The notes beneath the pieces are model-generated. The model had not been told where the DNA came from and made no database searches. It saw only the letters and a program-made list of their open reading frames with translations. Positions 6,187-6,839 of a stretch of DNA of 6,839 nucleotides are shown piece after piece (within the stretch, counting starts at the first letter, position 1; the number at the start of each line of letters is the position of its first letter). The DNA is from an uncultured Flavobacteriales bacterium (GTDB taxonomy: Bacteria; Bacteroidota; Bacteroidia; Flavobacteriales_D; Sanyastnellaceae), in assembly GCA_937890245.1 (NCBI GenBank), contig CALACF010000271.1, positions 1 through 6,839 of the forward strand, given 5' to 3'. The translations under genes and the position numbers were made by a program.

Positions 6187-6839
6187 TCGAGGTGGGCTTG
6201 GTACGCGTCGATGATGTCGGCCGCGACTTCCCGCTTTGACTTCAACTCAAAGCTATCAATTCTGTTGTCAGGCCACACCATCCGAATGCGATTCGTTTTG
6301 TGACCGAAGCCAGCTCCTTTGTCAGCGAGCGTATTGAGGATGATGAGGTCGCATTTTTTTGACACGAGCTTGCGTTTTGCAGCCTCGAGGCCATCGTCGC
6401 TCGTCAGAGAAAAGCCGACGGCGAAGCACGATGCCGGGCGGCGTGCGGAGAGGTCAGCGAGGATGTCGGGGTTGCGGACGAGCTCGATTTGGTCCGGCAG
6501 GGCAGTGCCGCTGGCCTTTCCGTCGATGGCGACTGCGGGGCGCGCATCGGCGACTGCTGCTGCGCCTATTATTAAGTCGCAGGCGGGTTCGCGCGCTAGG
6601 GCTTCGAGGGCGGCTGCATGCATTTCGAGGGCCGTTTCTACGTTGATCAGCCGAATCAGCGGCTGGGCCAAGTCGCTTTGTTCGGCGAGCAATTCGTCGC
6701 GGAGCTCCTCGGAGATGGGGCCGCATACCAGGTCGACTTCTGCGCCCCTTTGTGCGAGTTCGCGGGCCAGTGCCAACCCCATTTTTCCTGAGCTGCGATT
6801 GCTGATAAAACGAACCGGATCAATGTCTTCGCGGGTCGG
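6177..6839 (-). CDS. coaBC: Bifunctional CoaBC, partial: phosphopantothenate-cysteine ligase (CoaB) domain
   Basis: CoaBC makes 4'-phosphopantetheine for coenzyme A: CoaB joins 4'-phosphopantothenate to cysteine using CTP, and CoaC decarboxylates the product. Only the last 220 residues are in the window, read in frame from base 6839 to the TAA at 6179-6177. They correspond to nearly the whole CoaB domain; the flavin-dependent CoaC half (about 180 residues) lies beyond the right edge. Visible motifs are the family's DPVRFISNRSSGKMG (visible residues 7-21), whose Asn matches E. coli Asn210, then VDLVCGPIS, the INVETALEM helix start, GAAAVAD (visible 92-98), LVRNPDIL, AVGF, and LNTLADKGAGFG. The first Met in this stretch (6782) is internal, part of SSGKMG, not the start. 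Some normally conserved positions differ: KASG replaces KIKK, and GFSLTSDD replaces GFALETN. The gene heads the coaBC-porD-recN cluster. A stand-alone CoaB cannot be excluded, but CoaBC is the norm. Confidence 0.93.
   Translation of the reverse strand, partial: PTREDIDPVRFISNRSSGKMGLALARELAQRGAEVDLVCGPISEELRDELLAEQSDLAQPLIRLINVETALEMHAAALEALAREPACDLIIGAAAVADARPAVAIDGKASGTALPDQIELVRNPDILADLSARRPASCFAVGFSLTSDDGLEAAKRKLVSKKCDLIILNTLADKGAGFGHKTNRIRMVWPDNRIDSFELKSKREVAADIIDAYQAHLDKT

Noticed and set aside
1..6839. RNA genes, CRISPR arrays, insertion sequences, phage or defence genes
   Set aside because: I saw no tRNA-like cloverleaf, regularly spaced repeats, transposase motifs or terminal inverted repeats. 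All but about 80 bases are accounted for by five housekeeping or transport genes.

Overview
The window looks like an ordinary chromosomal segment from a member of the Bacteroidota, probably near the Flavobacteriales/Cytophagia-type lineages but unusually GC-rich for that phylum. The evidence is threefold. There is a TonB-dependent receptor with the Bacteroidota-style N-terminal carboxypeptidase-regulatory-like domain. There is a DUF4835/PorD-family protein, which I know only from Bacteroidota. The gene order coaBC - DUF4835/PorD - recN is a recurrent arrangement in that phylum. Shine-Dalgarno sequences are absent ahead of the genes, which also fits. I cannot name a genus.

Layout from left to right. 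Positions 2-1144 (minus strand) hold the N-terminal three quarters of glycerol kinase glpK, running off the left edge. A 45-base divergent intergenic region follows. Positions 1190-3538 (plus) encode a complete outer-membrane TonB-dependent receptor of unknown substrate. After a 5-base convergent gap, three minus-strand genes form a tight cluster, read right to left. The first is coaBC, of which only the CoaB ligase domain is present (6177-6839, running off the right edge). After a 27-base spacer comes porD/DUF4835 (5226-6149). Its stop codon overlaps the recN start by one base, and recN occupies 3544-5226.

Functionally, the cluster mixes coenzyme A synthesis, an exported protein linked to type IX secretion, and double-strand-break repair, so shared transcription probably reflects conserved order more than one pathway. 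GlpK feeds glycerol into glycerol-3-phosphate, and the neighbouring receptor may import an unrelated nutrient. Coding density is nearly complete: no gap between genes exceeds 45 bases, and I see no RNA genes, mobile elements, CRISPR arrays or attachment sites.

I found no convincing undescribed system. The points worth a second look are modest: altered motifs in CoaB, RecN and GlpK, overlapping divergent promoter candidates, and a 13-base tandem duplication at the coaBC stop codon.
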